From IMG/VR virus record IMGVR_UViG_3300021197_000013, positions 1-22,183 of that record: DNA of 22,183 nucleotides, one strand, 5' to 3'. Positions 1 through 8,500 of the stretch are shown piece after piece. Under the pieces are notes generated by a model, which saw nothing but the letters and a program-made list of their open reading frames with translations, was not told where the DNA came from and did no database searches. This DNA is from a virus. How positions within the stretch are numbered: the stretch's first letter is position 1; every line of letters starts with the position of its first letter. The translations under genes were made by a program, and so were the position numbers.

Positions 1-1
1 G

Positions 2-46
2 GTCTATGAACGTGTCTGCGGCACGAAGGAGTTTATAGATGAGTGA
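2..46 (+). CDS. 3' end of an unidentified gene (partial)
   Basis: An open frame enters from the left edge, encodes a short tail ending in CGTKEFIDE, and stops with TGA at 44-46. It overlaps the endolysin start by 8 bases and contains that gene's ribosome binding site. Such tight overlap is normal in this window, which is the main reason to think the frame is real. Too little remains to identify the product; by position it would be a late-block (virion or lysis) gene. Confidence 0.45.
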   Translation, partial: VYERVCGTKEFIDE

Positions 47-647
47 AGCACTAAAGACATTACAGGAAAAGATTGGATCTACACCTGATGGTTCGTTTGG
101 GCCTAACACTGCAAAGAAGATCTGTGATCACTACGCTTTAAACCCAGAGCGTGGGTCGCACTTCTTAGGACAACTTGTTCACGAGAGTGGTACGTTTCGT
201 TATACACAAGAAAACCTTAACTATAGCAAAGAATCTATACTAGGAGTATTTGGCAAATACTTTAAGTCTGAAAGCGATGCCGAAAGCTGTGCTCGTAACC
301 CGCAGGCTCTAGCTGATCGTGTATACGGTGACAGGATGGGCAATTCTGGACAGGGCTATCTGTGGCGGGGACGCGGATTTTTACAATGTACTGGAAAAAA
401 TAATTATTCTCAGTTTGCAGCGGACATGGATTTACCAGAGATCATGAAAGATCCTGATCTTGTAGCTACAAAATATCCTATGGAGTCAGCTATTTGGTTT
501 TTTCATAGAAATAAACTATGGGAAATATGTGATGAAGGCGTTAACGACGAAGTTATAAAAACAATCACAAAAAGAGTAAACGGTGGCTACAACGGGTTGA
601 AGCACCGTAAAGAAGAAACGAATAAGATATACGGATGGTTAACATAA
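39..647 (+). CDS. GH19/chitinase-like endolysin
   Basis: This is a predicted cell-wall hydrolase that cleaves peptidoglycan glycan strands at the end of infection. Residues 5-27 (LQEKIGSTPDGSFGPNTA) look like a shortened peptidoglycan-binding segment. The rest matches the phage GH19 'predicted chitinase' group: HFLGQLVHESGTF at 41-53 carries the presumed catalytic Glu49, TQENLNY at 56-62 carries Glu58, and GRGFLQCTG at 111-119 carries Thr118. From memory, the structurally studied endolysin SPN1S uses an equivalent Glu-Glu-Thr set. At 202 residues the length is typical. There is no signal peptide, so it should need a holin, and none is visible in this window. The start is supported by AAGGAG at 26-31, seven bases before the ATG. 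The gene is probably co-expressed with the virion genes that follow. Confidence 0.88.
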   Translation: MSEALKTLQEKIGSTPDGSFGPNTAKKICDHYALNPERGSHFLGQLVHESGTFRYTQENLNYSKESILGVFGKYFKSESDAESCARNPQALADRVYGDRMGNSGQGYLWRGRGFLQCTGKNNYSQFAADMDLPEIMKDPDLVATKYPMESAIWFFHRNKLWEICDEGVNDEVIKTITKRVNGGYNGLKHRKEETNKIYGWLT

Positions 648-651
648 TTGC

Positions 652-692
652 CAGTTTAAATTTTTGGTGTTACAGTTTAACTAAGTTTTTGG
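652..692 (+). repeat. Imperfect direct repeat in the gap before the first virion gene
   Basis: The 53-base gap between the endolysin and the next gene contains CAGTTTAAATTTTTGG (652-667) followed closely by CAGTTTAACTAAGTTTTTGG (673-692). The second copy runs into the GGAG ribosome binding site (691-694) of the gene at 701. The copies share the first eight and last seven bases. It may be a regulatory element or a local duplication. I see no hairpin or convincing promoter in the gap. Confidence 0.4.
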
Positions 693-700
693 AGATATAA

Positions 701-1846
701 ATGGTTCTTCCACTGTTATTTAGCATAGGGTTGCCCGCACTAGCAGGTTCAGGTGCGCTTGGGGCTACTCTTGGTGCTCTGTCAACACCTGCACTAGCAG
801 GAATAGGAGCAGGTCTAGGTGGCTTTATACAGACGGGAGATATAGGCAAAGGCATACAAACAGGTATGGCGTCTTTTCTTGGTGGTAAGGTGCTTGGCGG
901 TCTGTCTGGCTCAACTAGCACAACCGCAATTAACGCAGCACAAGGCGCAGAGGCAGCAATAAAACCTGGATTTCTAGAAGCTACATTAGGCCCAAGTCCC
1001 TCCGCATCATCTATTGTAGCAGGCGCTCCGTCTGATTTAGTTACTAAGTTTCTCGGATCAGAAACAGCTAGTGCGGCTATGCCCTTCGGCAGCACTCCAA
1101 ACGCCACTAAAGGAGGAGCACTTACAGCAAGTCAACAAGCCTTTATGCCTGGGATGATAGGTCAGACTATGACTGACATGCAGTTAATGCAGGAGGGATA
1201 TAAGAACCGCGTAGCTGAAGAAGAGGCTAGTAAAGGGTCAGCACCTATGCCGAATCCGATGATACGGACACTTAATCCTAATCCGTATGCAGGTGGCTTT
1301 GGGGAAGCAAACTACTTTAATTATCAACGTCCACCACGTCCTGACGGCAGTACTCCACAATACCCATACACGTATGCAGATGGTGGCATAATGGCTTTTG
1401 CCGAAGGTGGCGAAGCCGATGCCGATGCGATGATGGAAGAAACAGGCATGAACGAGAAAGATCTCATCATGAACGCTATTCTAGCAATAAAAGGAATGTC
1501 TGACCAATCGGAAATAGCGTTAGCTATGTTTGTTCAGAAGTATGGTGAGGAAGCACTACGCAACCTTGTCGATAAGGTGCAGTCTGGAGAGTTTGACGAG
1601 ACTGTAGAACGCTTTGCAGCAGGCGAACAGGGAATGGTTGAAGGTCCAGGAGATGGTTCTGGGGTTGACGATATGGTTCCTGCAACACTTGAGGGAGAAC
1701 AAGATGTTCTGTTGTCTGATGGAGAGTTTGTACTGAGGAAGAAAACTACTGATGCGTTAGAAAAGGCATATGGTGGTGGTTTTCTTGATGTTGTTAACCG
1801 TGCTGAAGAGGATGCACCAAATAAACTTGAACAAATGGTGGGATAA
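701..1846 (+). CDS. Gly/Ala-rich virion-associated protein with SDGEFV motif
   Basis: The product is probably a minor virion protein of unknown exact role. Residues 1-70 are Gly/Ala/Leu-rich and weakly hydrophobic, resembling the glycine-rich stretches of phage tail and internal proteins. Residues 70-225 are low-complexity and Pro-rich in places. ADGGIMAFAEGGE lies at 226-238. Residues 250-305 look helical and acidic. The C-terminal module (about 311-366) contains GPGDGSGVDDMVPATL and LLSDGEFVLRK. I associate this GPG...D.vPA.L..GE.vLs.GEFV pattern with structural-region proteins of uncultured marine phages. The start has GGAG six bases upstream. The stop codon directly abuts the GTG of the next gene. 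No enzymatic motif is seen; tail fibre, connector or internal virion protein remain possible. Confidence 0.6.
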   Translation: MVLPLLFSIGLPALAGSGALGATLGALSTPALAGIGAGLGGFIQTGDIGKGIQTGMASFLGGKVLGGLSGSTSTTAINAAQGAEAAIKPGFLEATLGPSPSASSIVAGAPSDLVTKFLGSETASAAMPFGSTPNATKGGALTASQQAFMPGMIGQTMTDMQLMQEGYKNRVAEEEASKGSAPMPNPMIRTLNPNPYAGGFGEANYFNYQRPPRPDGSTPQYPYTYADGGIMAFAEGGEADADAMMEETGMNEKDLIMNAILAIKGMSDQSEIALAMFVQKYGEEALRNLVDKVQSGEFDETVERFAAGEQGMVEGPGDGSGVDDMVPATLEGEQDVLLSDGEFVLRKKTTDALEKAYGGGFLDVVNRAEEDAPNKLEQMVG

Positions 1847-2260
1847 GTGAGAATTAGCTTAGTGCCTGAAGAGGCAGTGGGCCGTGTATGGAAGGATGTT
1901 GAAGGAATATTAAGCAAAGCTGTAGATACCGTTGAAAACAAATCAGATGTAATTGATATATTAAACGGAGTTTTTAGTGGTACTTATATTCTTTGGGTTG
2001 TATTAGATGACGATGATAAGATAATAGCCGCATTTACTACAAGACTTATAGTATATCCTCAACGGAAAGCACTGGCCTTAGATTGGGTAGGCGGAACGCA
2101 AATGAAAGAATGGGAAAATCAGTTGATTGACACTATGAAGCGTTACGCAAATGAATTAGACTGTAGCCATCTAGAAGGTTACGGAAGAAAAGCTTGGGGT
2201 AGAGCGTTAAAGAAGTATGGGTTCTATCCTGAGTACATAGCTTACCGAATGGAGTTGTAA
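1847..2260 (+). CDS. GNAT-like acetyltransferase-fold protein in the virion cluster
   Basis: This 137-residue protein has the layout of a small GNAT fold. A central strand pair, YILWVVLDDDDKIIAAFTTR (about 47-66), is followed by a strand ALALDWVGG (about 75-83), a helix (about 85-101), and a C-terminal GYGRKAWGRALKKYGF that fits the usual GNAT helix and last strand. The clear acetyl-CoA loop Q/RxxGxG/A is not obvious, so the fold may be kept without the enzyme activity. It starts with GTG immediately after the previous TAA, with no separate strong ribosome binding site, so translational coupling is likely. No in-frame ATG occurs early enough to be a better start. GNAT-like proteins of this size are, as I recall, common between virion genes of podoviruses, near the T7 gp13 position. 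A structural role is an equal possibility. Confidence 0.6.
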   Translation: MRISLVPEEAVGRVWKDVEGILSKAVDTVENKSDVIDILNGVFSGTYILWVVLDDDDKIIAAFTTRLIVYPQRKALALDWVGGTQMKEWENQLIDTMKRYANELDCSHLEGYGRKAWGRALKKYGFYPEYIAYRMEL

Positions 2261-2261
2261 A

Positions 2262-3308
2262 ATGGGCGGCAAAGGCAGTCAGCAAGTACCTACAGATACT
2301 ATGTCACGCACCACAAGCTTACCTGAGTACGCTGATCCGTACTTTCGTAGGACGCTTCAGGGCGCTGAAGATGCTATGTCACCGTTCAATCCTTATACGG
2401 GGCAATCTAACTATCAACCATATCCTGGAGAAAGACTAACTTCGTCTAACATGTACGGCGATATAGGTGCATCTCGTGCCATGACACGAGGCATTGCTCA
2501 ACAGGGTATCGCAGGTATGCCAGAAGCCATGCAGGCAGGCAGAATGGGTATGTCTGCTTCTGGACGTGGCATTGGGTACACAGATCAAGCAGTAAATCGT
2601 TTACGTCAAGCAGGACAATACGACCCTACAACTTTTACAGGTGGTGCGGTACAGCAATACATGTCTCCGTATATGCAGAATGTTGTGGATGTTCAGAAAC
2701 AGCAAGCAAGACTAGATTTTGATAGGTCTCAAGCAGGAAGAGACGCAGACGCTGTAAGCGCAGGTGCATTTGGTGGTTCTCGCAGAGGTGTTGTTGATGC
2801 GTTGGCAGAAGAAGGATTGCAAAGACAGCTTGGAGATATACAAGCTCTGGGACAGCAACAGGCATTTGACCAAGCGTCTCGTCAGTTTGAAGCTGATCGT
2901 TCAGATAGACAGTTTGGCATAGGTCAACTACTTGCAGGAGAGCAGGCATCGCTAGGCGCAGCTAATCAACTTGGCGGTATGGGGCAACAGTTTGCTAATA
3001 TGGGTGCAGGTCTAGCAAGTCTAGGTGAGCGTCAACGTGCTTCTGATATACAAGGCGCACAGCTACTTGACACCGTTGGTCGTGACATCCGTGCAGAGGA
3101 TCAAGGTCGTCTTGATCTGTCATACGAAGACTTCTTGCGTCAGCGTGAGTATCCACAACAGCAATATGAACGTTTTGCAGGACTTCTGAAAGGCATACCA
3201 GTGACGCCGAACGTAGATCAGCAACGAATGGCTGCTTACAATCCATTATCATCGGCTCTTGGCGCAGGCATTTCGGCCTTAGGACTTTATAAGGGGCTAA
3301 CAGGATGA
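2262..3308 (+). CDS. Virion protein with SPYMQNVVD and GAFGGSRRG motifs (internal or tail protein)
   Basis: This 348-residue protein is rich in Gln, Ala and Gly. After a disordered start come YMSPYMQNVVDVQ (133-145) and then AGAFGGSRRGVVDAL (167-181). A long helical region (about 182-300) follows, with QxxFDQASRQFEADRSDRQF-type Gln/Arg heptads. The SPY..NVVD plus GAFGGSR pair is a signature I associate with podovirus-like marine phage virion proteins in the internal/tail cluster. A Gly-rich hydrophobic end (328-345, SSALGAGISALGLYKGL) could contact membrane. GGAG lies seven bases before the ATG, inside the previous gene. The stop overlaps the next start as ATGA. By order it could be a T7 gp14-like ejection protein, which is inference only. 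Confidence 0.6.
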   Translation: MGGKGSQQVPTDTMSRTTSLPEYADPYFRRTLQGAEDAMSPFNPYTGQSNYQPYPGERLTSSNMYGDIGASRAMTRGIAQQGIAGMPEAMQAGRMGMSASGRGIGYTDQAVNRLRQAGQYDPTTFTGGAVQQYMSPYMQNVVDVQKQQARLDFDRSQAGRDADAVSAGAFGGSRRGVVDALAEEGLQRQLGDIQALGQQQAFDQASRQFEADRSDRQFGIGQLLAGEQASLGAANQLGGMGQQFANMGAGLASLGERQRASDIQGAQLLDTVGRDIRAEDQGRLDLSYEDFLRQREYPQQQYERFAGLLKGIPVTPNVDQQRMAAYNPLSSALGAGISALGLYKGLTG

Positions 3309-5545
3309 ACATAATTGACCTTCAAGAAAGCCTAAAAGATTATTCCGACAACAATTTATTAAAAGAATATAACCAACCTATAAATGACATACCTCAGTAT
3401 CTAATTTTAACAGAGCTGCAAAGACGTAAGCGTATGCGTGATGACTACAAGCGTCAAGAAGCATCTAACACGTCTACTGTAGCAGAAGAAATGATTACGG
3501 GCGTAGGAGTGCCACAAGAAGGTCTGATGACACTAGCAAGTGCATTAACGCCAAACACAGCCCTGTCACAAGATACAGGTATAGATCAAGCCACACCAAT
3601 GCAGGCAACACGTGCACCTCAACCACAGATGGCAGCGGATGGTGGCACTCTTAAAATGGCTGAAGGTGGGATAACTGCATTGCTTGATGGCGTTTTTGGT
3701 TTTGGTCGTGGGAAAGAAGACATCGGCAAGCCTGTACAACCATACCCTGACAACTCTCCAAACCCTCGTGATAGATCTACATGGATGAGAATGTATGGAG
3801 AAACACATAATCTTGATGGCTCTCCAAAAACAATGTCTCCTAACATCTCAGAAATAAACAAGCCAACAGACTATAAAAGTCCTTTTGTAAGCGATGTTAG
3901 TGCAGATATTGGTGATTTTACACCTAATCCTATATCTTCAGAAATGGATCAACTAGTCAATCAAGGAAAATCTCCTAATCTAAATAATATATCAAGAGTT
4001 GGCAGCTTACCTTTCTTACCTCCTGTTACAGATAATTCATTTTCTGAGCTGCCTATTCGCGGTGCAGATACAGACCCTGCTCAACAGTTAGCTAAATTTT
4101 TAGCGAGTCGTAGGTCTGATCTTCCTGGTGTTAACCTCCCTGGTGAGTCAGATCCTTACATAATAGATCCAGATGCGGCTTCAGAAGCAGGGCAAGCTAT
4201 ACTAGATAGCGAATTAAAAGATCCTAGCTCTCCCACTAATCCTACTATTGGCAGTTATGGTAGAACGACTGTTGGTCAAACAAAAGACGAAATAAAAAGA
4301 ATGAATGAGATACTAGATACAGCAGGCATCGGCCCTGACACTGCTACTGGCGGTGTTGATATGCTAGATCTTATGCTTCAAGCTCAAACAGAACGTGGTG
4401 GGTATGAAGCAGCAGATCAGTATAGTAAAGATGAACTGATGCAGTATCTTACTAACCAGAAACCAAGATTCCAAGGAGGAGCAGTCCCTGGAGGGTCATT
4501 CCCAACTGGTGCGATGTACAACCCCACTGCTTCAGGTGCTTTTCCTAACGATGCCGAACTTGCAGGACAGTATCCTAGCTCTTCTACTTTAAGTGGTGAT
4601 AATTTTAGCAATGATCCAACAAAAGGCTACTCATATCCAACAGATGTACCCGCTGATGACCCATCAATGGAAGGCAAGACTGTTCTTGGAAGGTTGGCTG
4701 AAGTTCAAGGTGGTAGCCTATCTGAAGATATATATGGGGGGTACACAGATCCAGAGGCGGTAGCGAGGCGACAGCAATTAGAGCGTATGCTTAGATTAGA
4801 GCCGCTAGGTGAAGGCATGCAAGAAGACGTTGCTACTACAATAGCTGAAGCCGCCAATCAAAAAGCAGCAGAAGAGCAAGAATCCAAAACAGCAGAAGAA
4901 GCGTTACAAAATCAAGAAGATAGTTTTGATCAACCTAACCCCATAGCGATACTTGACTCGGTTACTGACGGCGGTGCAGGCGGCGCGGGTTTTGGTTCTG
5001 CTGAGTCAGAGATTTCTAAGTTATTAGCAGATCGTAGAAAAAGAGCAGACCAGAATAAGTGGTTAGCACTAGCAGAAGCAGGGTTTGCTATGATGGGTCC
5101 AGCAGCAACTTTCGGTGAAGGCATCGGTAAAGGTGGTAAAGCAGGGTTAGCATCTCTACGCGAGTCACAAAAAGGTATGGATGCTTTTGAAACAGATATG
5201 CTCAAACTACAAGCAAGCATGAACATAGCCGATGCTAGAAACCAAACAACACTTGACGCCGCAAACATTCGTAGCGACGCAACATTAAAAGCAGCGTTAG
5301 CTCGCTTAAAAGGATCTGCTAAAAATGCTCCTGTAGGTTTAGTAACCGCCGCAGCAAGTCAAGTAGATGATGCTAGAACTGCTTTGCAATTCGCTAGAAC
5401 AGATCCAGAAAAACTATTGGCTAAAAATGCTCTTGATAAAGCACAAGCAACATTCGAGGAAATTTTTAATAGGGTTGCTAGTCAGTTTCCTGCAACTTCT
5501 GACATGTCAACAACCACATTAAGTGGGCGAACACAAGTAGGGTGA
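3305..5545 (+). CDS. Large low-complexity virion protein with coiled-coil C-terminus
   Basis: The 746-residue product has no enzyme motif. Residues 1-52 form a helical head ending in a basic run (LTELQRRKRMRDDYKRQEA). ADGGTLKMAEGGI at 111-123 closely resembles the ADGG...AEGG element of the protein encoded at 701-1846. Residues about 125-570 are Pro/Ser/Gly/Asp-rich and probably disordered. Residues about 580-615 are hydrophobic and Gly-rich (ALAEAGFAMMGPAATFGEGI), followed by an Ala-rich helix or coiled coil (about 615-730). This plan, together with the neighbours, suggests an internal or ejected virion protein comparable in position to T7 gp15. The ATG overlaps the previous stop (ATGA), implying coupled translation. 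Three bases separate it from the giant gene downstream. Confidence 0.55.
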   Translation: MNIIDLQESLKDYSDNNLLKEYNQPINDIPQYLILTELQRRKRMRDDYKRQEASNTSTVAEEMITGVGVPQEGLMTLASALTPNTALSQDTGIDQATPMQATRAPQPQMAADGGTLKMAEGGITALLDGVFGFGRGKEDIGKPVQPYPDNSPNPRDRSTWMRMYGETHNLDGSPKTMSPNISEINKPTDYKSPFVSDVSADIGDFTPNPISSEMDQLVNQGKSPNLNNISRVGSLPFLPPVTDNSFSELPIRGADTDPAQQLAKFLASRRSDLPGVNLPGESDPYIIDPDAASEAGQAILDSELKDPSSPTNPTIGSYGRTTVGQTKDEIKRMNEILDTAGIGPDTATGGVDMLDLMLQAQTERGGYEAADQYSKDELMQYLTNQKPRFQGGAVPGGSFPTGAMYNPTASGAFPNDAELAGQYPSSSTLSGDNFSNDPTKGYSYPTDVPADDPSMEGKTVLGRLAEVQGGSLSEDIYGGYTDPEAVARRQQLERMLRLEPLGEGMQEDVATTIAEAANQKAAEEQESKTAEEALQNQEDSFDQPNPIAILDSVTDGGAGGAGFGSAESEISKLLADRRKRADQNKWLALAEAGFAMMGPAATFGEGIGKGGKAGLASLRESQKGMDAFETDMLKLQASMNIADARNQTTLDAANIRSDATLKAALARLKGSAKNAPVGLVTAAASQVDDARTALQFARTDPEKLLAKNALDKAQATFEEIFNRVASQFPATSDMSTTTLSGRTQVG

Positions 5546-5548
5546 TAT

Positions 5549-8500
5549 ATGGGCGTTTATAAGTATGACGACCCCACAACTGGAATAGGCTACGATTTAA
5601 ATATTGCAGGGGGCGTACCAACTGATGCAGAGTTTGCTAAATTAGCTGCTGTACTAGAAAGAGATCGCGCTGATTTTATTACTCGTTACGAAGATGCTTT
5701 TGGCGAACCTCCTAAAGAAGTTGATGATGGTACAGCTATAAGCCGTGGTTTTGCTCGTGGTAAAAAACAAGTAAAAGGTGCTGTTGGAGAGACGATAGGC
5801 ACTATTGGTGAGCGGTCTGGGCTTGAGTTTCTTGAAAACTATGGCGAAGGTTTAGAAGAACGTGCTCAACAAGAGCTAGGTGAACTATCTCTCGAACAAC
5901 CTAAAAGATTACAGTCAACAGACGTAGATAGCGTAGGTTCCGCGTTGCAATACGCAGGAGAAGTTGTTGGTGAGCAAATACCGCAACTTGGTATTGGTCT
6001 AGGTGCAGCCGTAGTAGGTACAGCAGCCGCGCCACTTGTTGCCCCTGTTTTAGGTGCAGCAGCGCCGTTTGTTGCAGGTGCTACAGTCGCAGGTGCAGCA
6101 ACAGCACCGATCTTGTTTGGTAACAACATCCAACGTCAAGAAGATGAAGTAGCAGCAGGTAAAAAAGCATCCGTTGATGTTGGAGCCGCTCTTAAAGCCA
6201 CGTTTGGTCAAGCCGTCCTTGAAGGTGTTGCTGACAAGATCTTGTTAGGTGGTGCATTTCGTTCTCTAGGAAAATCTATTTTTACCCGTACAGCCTCACG
6301 TGTAGGCAGCGGTGCTACAACTGAAGGCTTGACCGAAGTTGGTCAACAGATGATGGAGCGATCACAAGCGGGGCTTCCTATAGATAGTGATGATGCAATT
6401 GCAGAATACCGTGAAGCAGCCATCGCAGGTGGTCTTATCGGTGGTGGCACACGAGCTACATTTGGTGCTATCGGAGAAGGTGATCCAGACACTGAAACAG
6501 GTGGTACGACCCGTGGTCAGGGCACGAACGTTGCACAGGGCATACAAACAGCTCCTCAGTTACAAAAAGATCAAGCACAAGGCGAGTTATTTCCAGAATC
6601 GGAGATTACCGCAGCACAAGAAAAAGATGCAAAAAATAAAGCTGACCCCAAACCAGAAAAGAGTAAAGCAGAAAAGACAAAAGAAGAGATTGCAGAAGAT
6701 TCGGCTGTAACAGGAGCTACAACAGGCGATACGGTATCCGCAGATGCACTAAGCAAAGAAGAGCAGAATGCTGTTAACAAAGTTACACGTGAAGAAGAAA
6801 AAGTCGCAAAGAAGGCAACGGAAAAAACAAAAGAATACTTAGAAGACAAACCAAAAGAAGATCGTGCCGCAGCACTTGAAAGCGAGCAGACTGGTCAACA
6901 GATTGAAGTGGGTAAAGAACCAGTACAAGGTGAGTTGTTTGCAGAAGAGGTATTCACACCTGATTATGTAAAAAACGTGCTCGGCATTACACGAGCTACA
7001 GCGCCACTTTTAAAAGCCGCAACAAAAGGTGACCTAAGTGGCAGATCTCTTGACGACCCTGAAATTGTGGATCGCCTTTCAAAATATGTAAATAGAAGAG
7101 GAGCTGAAAGCGAAACCGTAAAAGCTGTTATGAAAGGACGTGGCTACGACTATGCAAACTTCCCAGGCACAGACAGCATTGGGTTTATTAAGCCAAGGAG
7201 TGATATAGATGCAGGAGGAGATAGCACTACTACAGGAGGAGCTAGAGCAAGCGTTCAGAGTAGTGGATCTGGCGTGGCAGGAACGGGACGGGCAGGAAGT
7301 AGAGATCCGAGTACCGAAGACTCTGCATCATCTGACACAGAAGGAGTGGGAACAGATAGGGGAGATACTGTGCCACCTGTTGTGGCAGCAAGAGAACAGC
7401 CAGATACACTAAGACGTACAGCTTTACCACTAGGACAAGAAACAGCAGTCGACGCACAGTTAGGGCCAATACCTGAAGGCATTCCGCCTGTACCTAGGAC
7501 AGAAACAACGCAAGAAGCTGCACCTGAAGTAGATGTGCAAGCGCAGCAAGAACTAAATGTTGCAGCGCAGCAAGCTCTAAATGATCGTTTTGTTTTAGAA
7601 CCTGCTAATAATAAAGAAGGTAGAGATACCGCCGTCGCACGTCAGTATTACGAAGAACAACAATTAGAGAGTCAAGAACCCGATTCTACTAACGCAGATG
7701 ATAAACAAGCTATCTTAAATCTATTTTCCACTCAGAAAAACCAACTAACAGAAGAAGCTAAAGCCGCCAAAATATTTTTTGATAGATTCCGTCGCCCCAT
7801 AGATGCTTTAGAAGAAATAGGTGGTATGGAGGTTGTTGGTCCTACTCAATATACTAAAAAACTATACTCATCTGACGAGCTTGCTTTCTATACGGGGATG
7901 ACAAAAAGTAAAGCTCTTGCTGCACGTAAGTGGGTACAGCTTAACTTATCAGAAGAAGCTAGTAGTCGTGTAGCCCTTGCCGCACAACGAGCACGTAAAG
8001 ATACATCTAAGTTTAACCCCTCTGACAAAGAAATTGAAGCAGGTCGCGCAGCTAAAAAAGAAGCTAAAAACTTTCGTGATGCTCAGAATCTGGCATACAA
8101 ACGGCAAGTAGATGAGATTGTAAAACAAAACAATCTTGTAGCAAGTATACCTGCTCAGATTGAAGCAATGCCAGAGCAGAAGCAGATCATCCCTGATCTA
8201 GAAGTCGCGTTTAAAAAATACTTACGTGACCCACAAGGACTAAACTTTACACAGGCTGAAATAGACACGATGACCCCTGCACAGATACAAGAGTATCGTG
8301 ATGGCTATAATTATTCGTATCAATTAGGTCTGTACCTAGATGCAGATGCAGTACATGGATTAGACATTGCATTACTGCCTAGTGTACGCAGCGCACTTAT
8401 GAACGGTAATTTACGTGGGGCATTAGATGCTATAGCTGTAACCAATCAAATAGATAGTATTCGTGAGATCGCAGCTAAACTAGGGGCTGTTGTAGGCGAT

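Noticed and set aside
670-1107. Leftward 145-codon frame opposite the first virion gene
   Set aside because: It is a Pro/Ala-rich mirror of the Gly/Ala-rich + gene, has no ribosome binding site of note, and contradicts the one-direction layout of the late block.
6387-6710. Out-of-frame 107-codon rightward frame inside the giant gene
   Set aside because: The Lys/Gln-rich product reflects the Lys/Glu linker read in another frame, and the start lacks a good ribosome binding site, unlike the frame at 7209.
7242-7482. Two leftward frames opposite the Gly/Ser linker
   Set aside because: Several frames stay open here because of base composition. Products are Leu/Val or Ser/Pro runs without start signals.
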